Below are positions 34,514-43,514 of a stretch of DNA of 46,853 nucleotides, piece after piece. The DNA is from Ruminococcus flavefaciens (GTDB taxonomy: Bacteria > Bacillota > Clostridia > Oscillospirales > Ruminococcaceae), in the NCBI RefSeq assembly GCF_900143025.1, contig NZ_FRCT01000023.1, positions 1 through 46,853 of the forward strand. The letters run 5' to 3'. The notes under the pieces are model-generated. The model saw only the letters and a program-made list of their open reading frames with translations. It made no database searches and was not told where the DNA came from. The translations under genes and the position numbers were made by a program. Positions within the stretch are counted from its first letter, which is position 1. Every line of letters starts with the position of its first letter.

Positions 34514-35912
34514 TTATTTATCAGACTTGGGAGCGGCTTTTCCGAGGAGGAATAGCTGTATTTTTACAGCGTCATTATTGGTAACACTGCCATTGTTGTT
34601 TACAACTGAAGCATTGCTGAGTCCCGCTGATGTTATGTGATTTTTGTCAGTACCTGTAACGCCGTACTTATTGGGATTTGCAAGGCTCTGCATTATAAGA
34701 ACCACGTCTGACATATCAACTTCGCCGTCGCAGTTTGCATCGCCCCATACTGTTTTTACAGGAGCAGACACAGTCGTTGTTGTCTGTCCGCTGCCTGATG
34801 AAGAAACAACTGTTGAAGATGTGGTGGTAGTAGTTGTGGTTGAAACGGCAGTTGTCGAAGTAGTTGTAGTAGTTTCAACCTCTTCGTCGAGGGCAACGAA
34901 ATTGTATTTTACAGTTCCTGTTTTGGTAAGTGAATAAAGAGTAGAGCCCTTATAACCGTAGAATGTACAATTTTTCAATATAGAATTATATTTTTTTCCG
35001 TTTTCATCTTCTTTTTGACTTGATATCATCTGTTCCATAATATTTGCCTGAAATCTGCATTTTGGATTGAGAACTGTAAATTTTTCCACATCAGGGCAGT
35101 CCAGAAATATATGCTGCTGCAATAAATTGACATTTTCCGGAATAACTATTTCCTTAAAGTTATTGTGGTAAAAACAGGAATTAGGCAGAGTTGTAATTCC
35201 TTTTGGGATATCAAGATTTTCAAGCGCACATTCATAAAACGCCCTTTCTCCGAGAGTTTCGAGCTTTTCAGGGAGTTTAGTTTCTTTAAGAGAAGTACAT
35301 TTATTAAAAGCATTTTCATATATATTGGTTACACCCGCAGGAAATTCGATACTCTGAAGAGAACTGCATTTTTCAAATGCACCGGGATATATATCGGTAA
35401 GAGCTTCGGGAAACTTTACGCTTTTGAGACTTGTACAGTCTCTAAATGCATATTCTCCTATTTTTGTAACTCCGGAAGGTATCTATATTTCCTCAAGCGA
35501 TTCACAGCCGGAGAACATACGCGGTGGTATGTAGGTAATGTTTGCAGGAAGCGTTATGCTTTTAAGATTTTTAAGACCATAGCATATTGATACCTTTAAT
35601 TCATCAATAGTATCAGGTAAAACGATAGATGTTATCTTATCACAACCTGCAATGGAACAAAAAGAAAAGCTTATTTTTGTTACAGGTACAACGTTTACCT
35701 CGGCAGGGATAACTATAGCTCATTTTTGTTCAATAAAAGCTATTTCTGCGTGATCCTTGTAGACATCGTAGCTGATATTATCTAATTTTACAGCTTCATA
35801 TTTATTCTCTGACTCTGCATAGACGATATTATTGGTTTCATACGGTACCTGTGCAGCACCGAATGTAAGGCAGGTTGCGCTTAGTATAGCGATTGTTTTT
35901 TGTTATTTTCAT
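34514..35912 (-). pseudogene. Decayed secreted LRR (BspA-type) protein with C-terminal dockerin
   Basis: Reading the minus strand gives a signal peptide, about seven BspA-type leucine-rich repeats, a Thr-rich linker (VETTTTTSTTAVSTTTTTTT) and a Ruminococcus-type dockerin with two repeats (GDANCDGEVDMSDVVLIMQS and the weaker GSVTNNDAVKIQLFLLGK). The first has the Ca-binding DxNxDGxxD pattern, the second is poor. Three lesions break the frame: a frameshift in the A6 run of the signal peptide (35896-35901), TGA at 35720-35722 and TAG at 35483-35485 (E to stop in EEIEIP). The intact piece 34514-35482 is the C-terminal half. The dockerin would have attached it to a cellulosome scaffoldin. Sequencing error cannot explain three independent lesions easily. 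Confidence 0.82.
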
Positions 35913-36006
35913 TTCCATATCTCCTTATAAGTAATATAATTATGAATTATAACATTTTTGATTATATTTGTAAACTATTTATTCTGATGCAGAATATTGC
36001 AGTTAA

Positions 36007-36035
36007 TTGACATTACTGCTGTAATGTGATATAAT
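36007..36035 (+). promoter_or_regulatory. Consensus promoter of the MutS-like gene
   Basis: TTGACA (36007-36012), 17-nt spacer, TATAAT (36030-36035); leader ~50 nt to the AAGGAGC ribosome site. Confidence 0.7.
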
Positions 36036-36095
36036 ATAAAAATACAAATGTTGTAGCGATATTTTTGTGAAATAATAACTAAAGGAGCTGAAGCT

Positions 36096-37817
36096 ATGAG
36101 ATCAAATAATCATTTCAGCATACTGTTTCCTTACTATGAGGATACCGAATATAAACAGCTTTCCGAATCAGCCTGCCATGATCTTGGCTTGGATACCCTG
36201 TGCCGCGAGCTTTCCAATGACCCTAAAGAGCAGAACATCATAATGAACATAATCTCGAATATGACCAACGACCCGCGTGTGGCAGCCTACAGGCAGAAGG
36301 TTTTTGTGGATATACTGGGATTTCCCAAGCTCAGAAAGCAGCTGTCGGAGCTTTTTGAAAGGATAGAATTTTTAAGGAAGTTCAGCGGCTCAAATATCCA
36401 GACAGATGAAAAGCTTGGCTTCTGGCACCTTATGCACAGACTTGACGAGCTCGATGACTATATCAAGTGCGTGGAGGCTATGAGAGAGTGCCTTTCCGAC
36501 AAGGAGATAAAGTCTGAGGGACTTCAAGGCTTCAAGGAATATATCGACGAGCTGTATAACGATGCTTGCTTTGCGGAAATGAAAAAGGATATAGCGGAGC
36601 TTAAAATAAAGTCGCTTAATATACAGAGCGTTACTCTCGGAGTCAATGTCAACAGCCGATTTGAGGCTGTCAGCATGGGACTTGTCTCCATAAATGACAA
36701 GCCCTTCAAAAAGTCCAATATCGTTACCAATTTTGCCGATGCGATAGCATCGAAAAGCAAGATACAGGAGGGCAATGAATGGGACGGCGATATGCACTAT
36801 CATCAGGTGGATAAGCTCAACGAACATAAGATATCGAACTTTATTCAAAAGGCAGGGGGCTATCTTGCTGTTACAAATACACCATTTATAGACGGCAGGA
36901 TAAGAGCTACGGTAACAAAGACTCCCGACGGCGACGGTTCGGCAAATGCAACGTGTTACCTTGATAAGGTGATAAACAAGATGCTGGACTCACTTGTAAA
37001 AAAGCTCCGTGATACCTTTTCAAAGTATGCGGATATCGCAATTGTCAATATATCGCAGATAATACCTGAATTCATGTATTATATAATGTTTGCGGAGTTC
37101 ATAGAAAGGAGCATGGAAAAGGGCTTCAGATTTTGCGAAGCTCAGCTTATTGACGGCGAAAATGTTTCTATGGACGCAAGAGGACTGTATAATCTAAAGC
37201 TTGCGGTGAATATGCAGAACGTTGATGATATCGTGTACAATGACCTTGTATTTGACAAGGAGCATACCATATATATCCTTACAGGTGCAAACCGCGGCGG
37301 CAAGACAACTATAACTCAGGCTGTGGGACTTATGTATGTGCTTGCGCAGGGCGGCATATATGTGCCTGCATCGTCCTTTGAGTATAAGCCTGTGGACTGT
37401 GTATATACTCATTTTCCTGCGGACGAGGACAAGACTATGGATCTCGGCAGACTTGGCGAGGAGTGCGTGAGATTTAAGGCTATATACTCGGAATGTACGA
37501 AAGACAGCCTGCTTCTTCTCAACGAGACCTTTTCCACTACCTCATTTGAGGAGGGCTTCTATATAGCAAATGATTCTGTAAGGGCATTGCTCAGCAAGCA
37601 GGTAAAGACGATATACAATACACATATGCACAAGCTTGCCGCAGACGTTGACGAGCTTAATAAGGGAAACAGCGGTGTAAAGGCTTCGTCGCTTATAATG
37701 AAGAGCGATAACGGAAAACGCTCCTTCAAGGTGGAGGTGGCGTCTCCCGAGGGACTTTCCTACGCAAAGGATATAGCGGAGAAGTACGGCGTTACATATG
37801 AAATGCTTGTAAAATAA
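36096..37817 (+). CDS. MutS-like ATPase lacking the mismatch-recognition domain
   Basis: 573 aa, shorter than MutS (~850) or MutS2 (~780). The N-terminal half matches the MutS core/lever helices (NDPKEQNIIMNIISNMTNDP, QKVFVDILGF). The C-terminal ATPase has Walker A GANRGGKTT (397-405), a Walker B-like LLLLNET (472-478; Asn replaces the usual Asp), and H510 in YNTHMH near the expected switch. No mismatch-binding N-domain and no Smr domain are present. Related short MutS proteins are common in Clostridia but of unknown function; a role in DNA-structure processing is inferred. Monocistronic with its own promoter. ATG 36096 has AAGGAGC upstream. Confidence 0.8.
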   Translation: MRSNNHFSILFPYYEDTEYKQLSESACHDLGLDTLCRELSNDPKEQNIIMNIISNMTNDPRVAAYRQKVFVDILGFPKLRKQLSELFERIEFLRKFSGSNIQTDEKLGFWHLMHRLDELDDYIKCVEAMRECLSDKEIKSEGLQGFKEYIDELYNDACFAEMKKDIAELKIKSLNIQSVTLGVNVNSRFEAVSMGLVSINDKPFKKSNIVTNFADAIASKSKIQEGNEWDGDMHYHQVDKLNEHKISNFIQKAGGYLAVTNTPFIDGRIRATVTKTPDGDGSANATCYLDKVINKMLDSLVKKLRDTFSKYADIAIVNISQIIPEFMYYIMFAEFIERSMEKGFRFCEAQLIDGENVSMDARGLYNLKLAVNMQNVDDIVYNDLVFDKEHTIYILTGANRGGKTTITQAVGLMYVLAQGGIYVPASSFEYKPVDCVYTHFPADEDKTMDLGRLGEECVRFKAIYSECTKDSLLLLNETFSTTSFEEGFYIANDSVRALLSKQVKTIYNTHMHKLAADVDELNKGNSGVKASSLIMKSDNGKRSFKVEVASPEGLSYAKDIAEKYGVTYEMLVK

Positions 37818-37919
37818 GAGAGCGGCTGTTTGAGTACAATTTTGATGATGCTTATAATATCAGTATCTGTCATTATTTCATTTTTTATGTTATTTTAAAA
37901 CGAATATTATCAAAAATTA

Positions 37920-37952
37920 TCGGGAACAGCTCAAAAAGCCGTTTCCGTATTT
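37920..37952. terminator. Weak bidirectional terminator between convergent genes
   Basis: Imperfect inverted repeat CGGGAACAGC/GCCGTTTCCG with an A5 loop, followed by TATTTTATT. It separates the MutS-like gene from the GNAT gene. Confidence 0.4.
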
Positions 37953-37958
37953 TATTAT

Positions 37959-38714
37959 CTAATCTTTTTGCTGTGATACGAGCTTAATGAATTTCTTGTC
38001 GTTCATCTGCTCGTTGGTCAGATATTCGCCGTTGTAAAACAGCGCGTAGGTGGTTATGGGAGTAGGAGCGCTCTGCGCTTTTTCTTTAGTTTCGATGTGG
38101 ACAGCATTGAATGGTACGCCCAGCTCATTTGCAGTCTGTTCGACTATCGGAACATACTTCGCATTGAAGGGACATTGGCTCGTGTAATAGAGGACATAGC
38201 CTGTCTCGTCAGTATGGGGGTGCTTGGCGCAGTCCTTGAACCTCGGCGGTTCTGCATCATCGGTGAATGGCAGATACCAGAGCTGTATGCCGTTATCAGC
38301 TTCATCGCATACAGAAAAGCCCTTGTATTTCAGGAATTTCGGCTCTGCGAGAAAAGGCTTCTTCTTTGCGGACGACAAAATGCAGAGACCCTTTTTGCCT
38401 TTGGCTTTGCTGTCCTCGATGCAGGCGCTCAGCAGGTCGTTTGAATAGCCGTGCCCCTTGAATGAGCCCGATACCCACAGGCAGTCGATGTACATATAGT
38501 CCTCGGCAATGATCGGATTCCATGCATTTTCGGCAGGGATATACTCGATGAAGCACTTGCCGCGCTCGGTACTTTTCAGGAACACAAGACCTTCGTCAAA
38601 GCGCCCCGAGAGCCATGCCTTTTTGGACGAGACCTGTATATCCTTGTTGTTGGAAATAGCACAGCAGATGTGCTCGTTTTCGATGTTTTCCTTTGTAACT
38701 CTGACGTATTCCAT
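37959..38714 (-). CDS. GNAT N-acetyltransferase with YoaP-type C-terminal domain
   Basis: 251 aa. An N-terminal GNAT domain (~1-140) has the acetyl-CoA block LWVSGSFKGHGYSNDLL (R/QxxGxG/A-type loop SFKGHGYS) and a C-terminal thiol-containing YoaP-like domain (~165-251; VLYYTSQCPFNAKYV). YoaP-family enzymes transfer acetyl groups; the natural substrate is not known. ATG 38714 follows AGGAGG. Monocistronic. Confidence 0.83.
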   Translation of the reverse strand: MEYVRVTKENIENEHICCAISNNKDIQVSSKKAWLSGRFDEGLVFLKSTERGKCFIEYIPAENAWNPIIAEDYMYIDCLWVSGSFKGHGYSNDLLSACIEDSKAKGKKGLCILSSAKKKPFLAEPKFLKYKGFSVCDEADNGIQLWYLPFTDDAEPPRFKDCAKHPHTDETGYVLYYTSQCPFNAKYVPIVEQTANELGVPFNAVHIETKEKAQSAPTPITTYALFYNGEYLTNEQMNDKKFIKLVSQQKD

Positions 38715-38819
38715 GATGTCCTCCTTTTAGCTCATTACGTGTATTTCCGCTTGACGAAATATATTTTTAAAATTATAGCATATATCAGCAGAGATATCAA
38801 GCAACTTTCGGTTGCTAAC

Positions 38820-38846
38820 AAAAAACTGCCGCAGGCTATGCGGCAG
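38820..38846 (-). terminator. Terminator of the AraC-family gene
   Basis: Stem CTGCCGCA/TGCGGCAG (38826-38833 with 38839-38846), followed on the minus strand by T5-6. Confidence 0.85.
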
Positions 38847-38854
38847 TCAGATGC

Positions 38855-39724
38855 TTATTCACCTACAACAGTTATCCATATCTGACTTTTGTAGTCAGGG
38901 GAGGTCATATCACCATAGGGATAAGCCTCAATGTCCATTTCGTAGGTGGGAGTGTAGTCCGATGTGGGGAAGAACTCCGCACAAAGCTCGTGCCAGAGCT
39001 GCTGTATAGCCTCGGGCATAGGACCTGTACACTCGGCAACTACCCACGTTCTTGCAGGGATAGTGTTCACGCGGAAGCCCTCGGGAGCCACCGTATCGGG
39101 AGCACACTCCACAGCGATACCGTAGTCGAAGGTCTCAGCGTTGGAGTGACCGTTGCCGTAGCAGGTTCCGTAGATGTAAGTGCGGTCTGATGCGTGTTCA
39201 AGCAGAGTTGTGATAGTGCCGTCTGAGTGGGCTCTGCCCCAGAATTCGGGGATAGAATTCAAGTTCTGCTCGCCGATAACTGTGTGCTGCTCTACCTTTT
39301 CAAGCACTGTGAATGCGTCCTTTTTAACGATGTTATAATTCATAGAATTACCGCCTTTCAAAATGATCTGCACCTTGAAGCGGGAAAATGAACGAAGCTT
39401 ACCGCCCTCACGCTTGGCTTCTGTAGGTGTTATACCGTGGAAGCGCGTGAATGCTCTTGTAAAGCTTTCGGGAGATTCATAGCCGTATTTCAGAGCCGCG
39501 TCGATTACCTTCACGTTGGGCTTTTTCAGCTCACTGCCGGCAAGTGTGAGCCGCCTGTTACGAATGTATTCGCCTACGGTGATACCGCATAGTATACCGA
39601 ATATCTTCTGGAAATAGTAGGGCGAGCAAGCTGCCTGCCTTGCGACCTCCGCCATATCAAGTTCGTCGGTGATGTGTACTTCGATGTAGTCGATAGCTTT
39701 CTGAATACCTGTGGCTAAGTTCAT
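38855..39724 (-). CDS. AraC-family regulator with GyrI-like ligand domain
   Basis: 289 aa. The N-terminal AraC/XylS DNA-binding domain has both helix-turn-helices (LDMAEVARQAACSPYYFQKIF and VIDAALKYGYESPESFTRAF). The C-terminal ~165 residues are a GyrI-like/effector-binding domain (FRVNTIPARTWVVAECTGPMPEAIQQLW), as in Rob and BmrR-type multidrug sensors. It probably senses a small hydrophobic compound; no target gene is adjacent. A -10 TATAAT lies on the minus strand at 39751-39756. ATG 39724 follows AAGGAGGG. Confidence 0.9.
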   Translation of the reverse strand: MNLATGIQKAIDYIEVHITDELDMAEVARQAACSPYYFQKIFGILCGITVGEYIRNRRLTLAGSELKKPNVKVIDAALKYGYESPESFTRAFTRFHGITPTEAKREGGKLRSFSRFKVQIILKGGNSMNYNIVKKDAFTVLEKVEQHTVIGEQNLNSIPEFWGRAHSDGTITTLLEHASDRTYIYGTCYGNGHSNAETFDYGIAVECAPDTVAPEGFRVNTIPARTWVVAECTGPMPEAIQQLWHELCAEFFPTSDYTPTYEMDIEAYPYGDMTSPDYKSQIWITVVGE

Positions 39725-39838
39725 TGTTTTCCCTCCTTTAGTGTGATTCCATTATAACATCGTGAGAGTTTTCTGTCCTGATATTTTGTGGCTTTTGGTG
39801 TCAGGTCAATACTTATTTATTTCTCTTTAAAATCTGTA

Positions 39839-40300
39839 TTAATCTAAGCCGTAATCCTTGTTATATTGGCATTCATCACATAAACTATTAGAACCGTTAT
39901 CTGAGTGCATACCACATTTTTTACATTTTACCATTGCAGCATCTATTTCAATACTTTCGGCTGTTGAATTGGGGCGAGTTCCATGATATCCTGTCCCTCG
40001 CAACTTATCAGCTTCTTCTTTTGTTAATGCCTTTTTAGTGTTTATTTTTTTCTTTGCTGTTGAACTGTTGTATTGATTTTTATGATTAGCGCTTCTATCA
40101 ATGTGTTCAGCACAAAAACGATCTTCCCAGTTAGAGTAAAGTGGTTTCTTGCCACACCCATTATACCTACATACAATAGGAGTACCGTCAAAATTGTGCC
40201 ATTCATCGTGATTATCATCTTTTCCAAATAGGGTAATACATTTAAAAACAACGGTCAATGATAAAATAATTAACAAGGACTTTAAAGATTTGTTATTCAT
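39839..40300 (-). CDS. Small zinc-finger-like membrane-anchored protein
   Basis: 153 aa. An N-terminal hydrophobic helix (~6-24, LKSLLIILSLTVVFKCITLF) is followed by a Cys/His cluster CRYNGCGKKPLYSNWEDRFCAEH (~44-66) and a second zinc-binding-like pair CKKCGMHSDNGSNSLCDEC (~125-143), joined by a basic spacer. Its start overlaps the methyltransferase stop (ATGA), so it is translationally coupled. No family recognised. The gene is more AT-rich than its neighbours. Confidence 0.65.
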   Translation of the reverse strand: MNNKSLKSLLIILSLTVVFKCITLFGKDDNHDEWHNFDGTPIVCRYNGCGKKPLYSNWEDRFCAEHIDRSANHKNQYNSSTAKKKINTKKALTKEEADKLRGTGYHGTRPNSTAESIEIDAAMVKCKKCGMHSDNGSNSLCDECQYNKDYGLD

Positions 40301-40935
40301 ATCAGAATCTCCTCATTTCTCGCAAAATCCACCCTCACCAGCGCCTTGCCATTCGGCAGGGGATAGGTCTCCTGCAATATCAGCGAGTAGCCTATCTCGT
40401 CCATAGCAGCCGTCAGCGCCTTTTCCTCCATCTGGTGATGAACCTCGTCCAGCCTGTCGAATGCGTGGAGATAGGGCGACTCCGACACCCACTGGTCCTC
40501 GTTTGTATTTATCTGTATCACGCAGGAAACGTACTCGGGAGCAGTCTGCAAAACTGCTTTCTGAAACGCTCCGTAACCTATGTATTCGATAAGCAGATTG
40601 GCTATGAGGAGCTGAGTCTGCGGCAGTTTTTTGACTTCGTTCACAAGGTCGATGTGCAGGCACTCCAGTACGCCCGAAAGCTCCGTATATCGCTGAGACA
40701 CCGCGCGTAGGTAATCCAAATTTATATCCACTCCGTAGACTGTGCGGAACTTGTCGGTGCCAATGTGTTCAAGTCCGTTTCCGCCTGCAACTCCCAGAAC
40801 TGTGGCAGTCTCCACAGGATAGGCGGAGAACTGCTCCTGCATTATGGAATCAAGCGCCTGAAGCTGCCGCACAGATTCAAGGCTCATGTGCTTTTCGTAG
40901 TCGTCAAGACTTATTTCTTCCCATGGGTTGCTCAT
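40297..40935 (-). CDS. Class I SAM-dependent methyltransferase
   Basis: 212 aa. Motif I ATVLGVAGGNGLEHI (~45-59), motif II acidic end VYGVDINL (~68-75) and LLIANLLIEYIGY (~108) fit a Rossmann methyltransferase. Substrate unknown. The start is ATG 40935, overlapping the upstream gene's stop; an in-frame ATG at 40944 is possible but farther from the AAAGGTG site logic. Middle gene of a three-gene unit with a P-loop kinase-like protein and the zinc-finger protein. Confidence 0.83.
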   Translation of the reverse strand: MSNPWEEISLDDYEKHMSLESVRQLQALDSIMQEQFSAYPVETATVLGVAGGNGLEHIGTDKFRTVYGVDINLDYLRAVSQRYTELSGVLECLHIDLVNEVKKLPQTQLLIANLLIEYIGYGAFQKAVLQTAPEYVSCVIQINTNEDQWVSESPYLHAFDRLDEVHHQMEEKALTAAMDEIGYSLILQETYPLPNGKALVRVDFARNEEILI

Positions 40936-41444
40936 ATACAGCACCTTTCCAAATCGTATTCATCATTTATCAGAAAATAGTCAAGTCCGTAACTGATACA
41001 GCCGCGGAGATATTCCTGATTGTCCTGTATTATATCCTTAATACTGAGGTCATTGGAGAGCCTTTTCTCGATAGCGTTCCCGAAGCTGACAATGTCACTG
41101 AAATGGCTGGTTATGTAGCTTTCACTCATAACAAGGCAGATGTATTTTATCTGCGACAGATAGTCGGCGTCAAAGCTGTTCTTCCAGTCAAAGGGAATAT
41201 AACAGCCCTCGATTATGAGATCCTGTTCGTTTTCAATGGCAGTCTTTATCATCTCTTTCAGGATATTCCAGAGGTATGCCGTCAGCTTGTCGTCGTCATA
41301 GGGAGTGAGCTCGGTCTGACCGCTTCTTATAAGTCCCATTTTCAGGTGGTCGATAGACAGGTAAGGGTACTTGTATTTTTCAAGCAGTTTCTGCGCGAGA
41401 AGCGTTTTCCCCGTATGAGAAGCTCCTGTTATGAGTATTATCAT
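40932..41444 (-). CDS. P-loop NTPase, small-molecule kinase-like
   Basis: 170 aa. Walker A ILITGASHTGKTLLAQKL (Gly-x4-GKT at residues 7-14) and a second acidic block LIIEGCYIP (~76). The size and build fit small-molecule kinases (adenylate-kinase or chloramphenicol-phosphotransferase type); substrate unknown. First gene of the operon; stop overlaps the methyltransferase start. ATG 41444 follows GAAAGGAA. Confidence 0.8.
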   Translation of the reverse strand: MIILITGASHTGKTLLAQKLLEKYKYPYLSIDHLKMGLIRSGQTELTPYDDDKLTAYLWNILKEMIKTAIENEQDLIIEGCYIPFDWKNSFDADYLSQIKYICLVMSESYITSHFSDIVSFGNAIEKRLSNDLSIKDIIQDNQEYLRGCISYGLDYFLINDEYDLERCCI

Positions 41445-41632
41445 AGGCTCGGACTCGGTTCCTTTCTGTAATTTTTATAATTATACCATATTCGGAGTTG
41501 TTTTTCAATCGCAGATACTGACTATGGATAGTGAAACGATAGCTTTGGTGCTTGATTTCAGCAAGCCCGATGATGACAAAGGACAAATCAAAGCTGTATA
41601 ATGGACAGATAATGAACTTCAAACCGTGTTAT

Positions 41633-41677
41633 GGTAAAAAAAGAACTCCTAAATGACAAAATATCGTCATTTAGGAG
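41633..41677 (-). terminator. Strong minus-strand terminator without an obvious gene
   Basis: 12-bp perfect stem CTCCTAAATGAC/GTCATTTAGGAG (41646-41657 with 41666-41677), followed on the minus strand by TTCTTTTTTT. No gene is found immediately upstream in that direction, only the start-less reading frame of the hairpin-rich gap. Confidence 0.7.
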
Positions 41678-41879
41678 CCTTTGTAAGGATGACCCGTACG
41701 GGAATTGAAAAAATCCCGAGCCTTTCAGCAGCTTTTAGTAAAATGCGAAAACGGCTGTATTTCGGCAATTTTTGAAACTTCACTTTTAGCATCTTCAAGT
41801 GATTTTAAGCGATTTTCAGTGCCAATAAGTGGTAAATAAGTGGTTGGATCGGCGCGTCTCTACCGGAAAAAATGACCAA

Positions 41880-41928
41880 AGCAGCTCTGATTATACGGGC
41901 AAATCCCGAACGGAGCTGCTGTGTTTTT
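41880..41928 (+). terminator. Terminator-like hairpin
   Basis: Outer stem AGCAGCTC/GAGCTGCT (41880-41887 with 41913-41920) around an inner CGGG..CCCG hairpin, followed by GTGTTTTTT. Confidence 0.6.
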
Positions 41929-41964
41929 TATCAAATTTAGTTGGCGTAAAAGTCACGATTATCG

Positions 41965-41995
41965 CCTCGAAATTGTATTTAATACAATTTCGAGG
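41965..41995. repeat. 31-nt perfect palindrome
   Basis: CCTCGAAATTGTATT, one central T, then its exact complement: a 15-bp stem with a 1-nt centre. No T-run follows on either strand, so it is not a standard terminator. It could be a transposon end, recombination site or operator. Confidence 0.75.
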
Positions 41996-42142
41996 AAAAA
42001 ATCAAGAGAATCATGAAATATTATTGAAATTTTCAGAATACCAATAAATGGTTGAATTGGATCTCAGTCACCATTTTTCAGCAGATACCTGTTGCTTACT
42101 ACCTTCATACTCAGTTCAGCGCCGATATTTTTACAACAAACG

Positions 42143-42171
42143 AGACCGCAGGGGCTCCTGCGGTCTAACTA
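42143..42171 (-). terminator. Terminator of the ATP-grasp gene
   Basis: 10-bp GC-rich stem AGACCGCAGG/CCTGCGGTCT (42143-42152 with 42157-42166), 4-nt loop, 5 nt beyond the ATP-grasp stop on the minus strand; the following tract is only moderately T-rich. Confidence 0.55.
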
Positions 42172-42909
42172 TTATCTTATATCAAAAGCACATTCGTCCT
42201 TTGTTTCTGTCAGTTCAGCCCAGCGAGCTGACAAAAGTTTAGCGTATAATAAAGGATCTAATCCATAACTTCCGAGGGAATATCCATCGTTTACTTCAAC
42301 AATGATAGTCTCCTCATTATCGGTAAGCCCTATATCAATTGAGTACGCTGACGGAGCATCTGCATAAGACAGCACCATATCTTTAACAGCTTTCAAAGAA
42401 TATATCTTTCCGAGTTCGCCCTTGTAACGTCGTATATCAAGTATGTCTCCATATCTTATGAAACAGCGCCATTCAGTGACGATATTTCTGACCTCACTGC
42501 AATAAACAGAAATGCTTTCTTCCGGTGAGAAGCGTCCGGCGATATCTGTTTCGCTATTACATATAAAGCCTGTAAACAGTTTTCCTTGTTTTGGCTTGAT
42601 AAATAAAGGGAAGCTATTTTTCTCAGCAAGGAATGTATCAGATGTTGTCTCCCATATCTTGCGTCCGAAATACGCGGATAGGCTTTCGGGATAATCAATG
42701 TCATTAACAACAATTCCTCTTTCTTCAAGGAACTGTTTTACTCTGCCTACACCCCCGACAACAATATCAGAAAGAGTAACATCGACTAATTCGTCTGCTT
42801 CTTTAAACAGTATAGTTTCAAATCCCATTTGCTGAAAGCCAAGCATAGCAGAAAAAGTATTCATATTGTAGGGCAATTCATTATTGCCGCATTGAATATA
42901 TGCCTTCAC
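42172..42909 (-). CDS. ATP-grasp domain protein (DUF4343-like)
   Basis: 245 aa. ATP-grasp features: FPLFIKPKQGKLFTG (~105-119), EWRCFIRYGDILDIRRYKG (~150) and IIVEVNDGYSLGSYGLDP (~213-230, metal and Mg-ATP ligands E and N). Family members join a carboxylate to an amine using ATP; the substrate is unknown. The N-terminal part (NELPYNMNTFSAMLGFQQMG) matches proteins of this small family. Minus-strand TATAAT lies ~25 nt upstream. Monocistronic. Confidence 0.8.
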   Translation of the reverse strand: MKAYIQCGNNELPYNMNTFSAMLGFQQMGFETILFKEADELVDVTLSDIVVGGVGRVKQFLEERGIVVNDIDYPESLSAYFGRKIWETTSDTFLAEKNSFPLFIKPKQGKLFTGFICNSETDIAGRFSPEESISVYCSEVRNIVTEWRCFIRYGDILDIRRYKGELGKIYSLKAVKDMVLSYADAPSAYSIDIGLTDNEETIIVEVNDGYSLGSYGLDPLLYAKLLSARWAELTETKDECAFDIR

Positions 42910-43040
42910 TTCATCACTTCCTTGTTTTTTCTAATTATAGCACAATTGGCAGTTTTTAGCAATAAGGAACGCGACAGCCTCAGGATGATCTTTTGCGTGA
43001 AAAAAGTGGAAAAGCTTTTTTCATAGTATAATTGATGTAG

Positions 43041-43115
43041 TGGTTCCCGTTGGAAGGCTCGAACTTCCATTATCGGAGTCAAAGACCGATGTCCTGCCCA
43101 TTAGACGAAACGGAA
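43041..43115 (-). tRNA. tRNA-Gln (anticodon TTG)
   Basis: 75 nt including encoded CCA. Acceptor TTCCGTT pairs with AACGGGA; anticodon loop CTTTGAC gives TTG. The T-arm shows GTTCGAGCC. The base pair closing the anticodon loop is a T-T mismatch, which is slightly unusual. Confidence 0.9.
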
Positions 43116-43232
43116 TGTGTGAAAACTATCTGTAAAACATGACAGTGCCATAAGCGAAAGCAGACTGACAGGCTCATAAAAAGTGAGCGAGTAAAACGAG
43201 CGCCATCGTGGAAGGGAGCACAGGCACTGTGC

Positions 43233-43306
43233 TGGAGACTGTGACAGGATTTGAACCTGCGCTCATGGAGTTGCAGTCCATTGCCTTTCCACTTGGCTAC
43301 ACAGTC
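43233..43306 (-). tRNA. tRNA-Cys (anticodon GCA)
   Basis: 74 nt with CCA. Perfect acceptor GACTGTG/CACAGTC; anticodon loop CTGCAAC gives GCA; T-loop GGTTCAAATCC. Confidence 0.95.
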
Positions 43307-43407
43307 ATCGTTGGGTATATGTTGCAAATCAGATATGGCTTAATGCGCGTAAAAAAATTGCGAATCAGAAAAACTGAACCGCGAAACTGCACGGACTCGC
43401 TCTGCGT

Positions 43408-43481
43408 TGGTTCCCGCTGAAAGAATCGAACTTACATCTTCTGCGTCAGAAGCAGATGTCCTACCATTAGACGAAGCGGAA
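43408..43481 (-). tRNA. tRNA-Gln (anticodon CTG)
   Basis: 74 nt with CCA. Acceptor TTCCGCT/AGCGGGA, anticodon stem TCTGC/GCAGA with loop TTCTGAC gives CTG. It is a close relative of the TTG-Gln tRNA 300 nt away, so the two probably arose by duplication. A GC-rich hairpin (CCGCCC/GGGCGG, 43488-43513) sits between this tRNA and the HTH gene. Confidence 0.93.
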
Positions 43482-43514
43482 TTATCTCACCCCGCCCGAC
43501 ATGGGCGGGAGTGT

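Larger units (their letters stand above)
41445..42171. other. Gene-free stretch rich in hairpins
   Basis: No convincing gene in 727 nt. It holds three terminator-like hairpins and a 31-nt perfect palindrome, listed separately. On the minus strand 41882-41724 a reading frame ends ENRLKSLEDAKSEVSKIAE..FTKSC but has no start. CCAATAARTGGT occurs twice (41822-41833 and 42041-42052), each just after TTTCAG. At 41690-41708 a segment resembles the T-arm and 3' end of a tRNA (minus strand TTCAATTCCCGTACGGGTCA) but no complete tRNA folds. The stretch may be a scar of a lost mobile element. Confidence 0.4.

Noticed and set aside
35165..35590. Plus-strand 141-aa reading frame
   Set aside because: It is the shadow of the LRR pseudogene on the other strand; the LRR periodicity is clear in the minus frame.
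41690..41708. tRNA gene
   Set aside because: Only a T-arm/3'-end-like segment is present; no anticodon or D arm can be folded.
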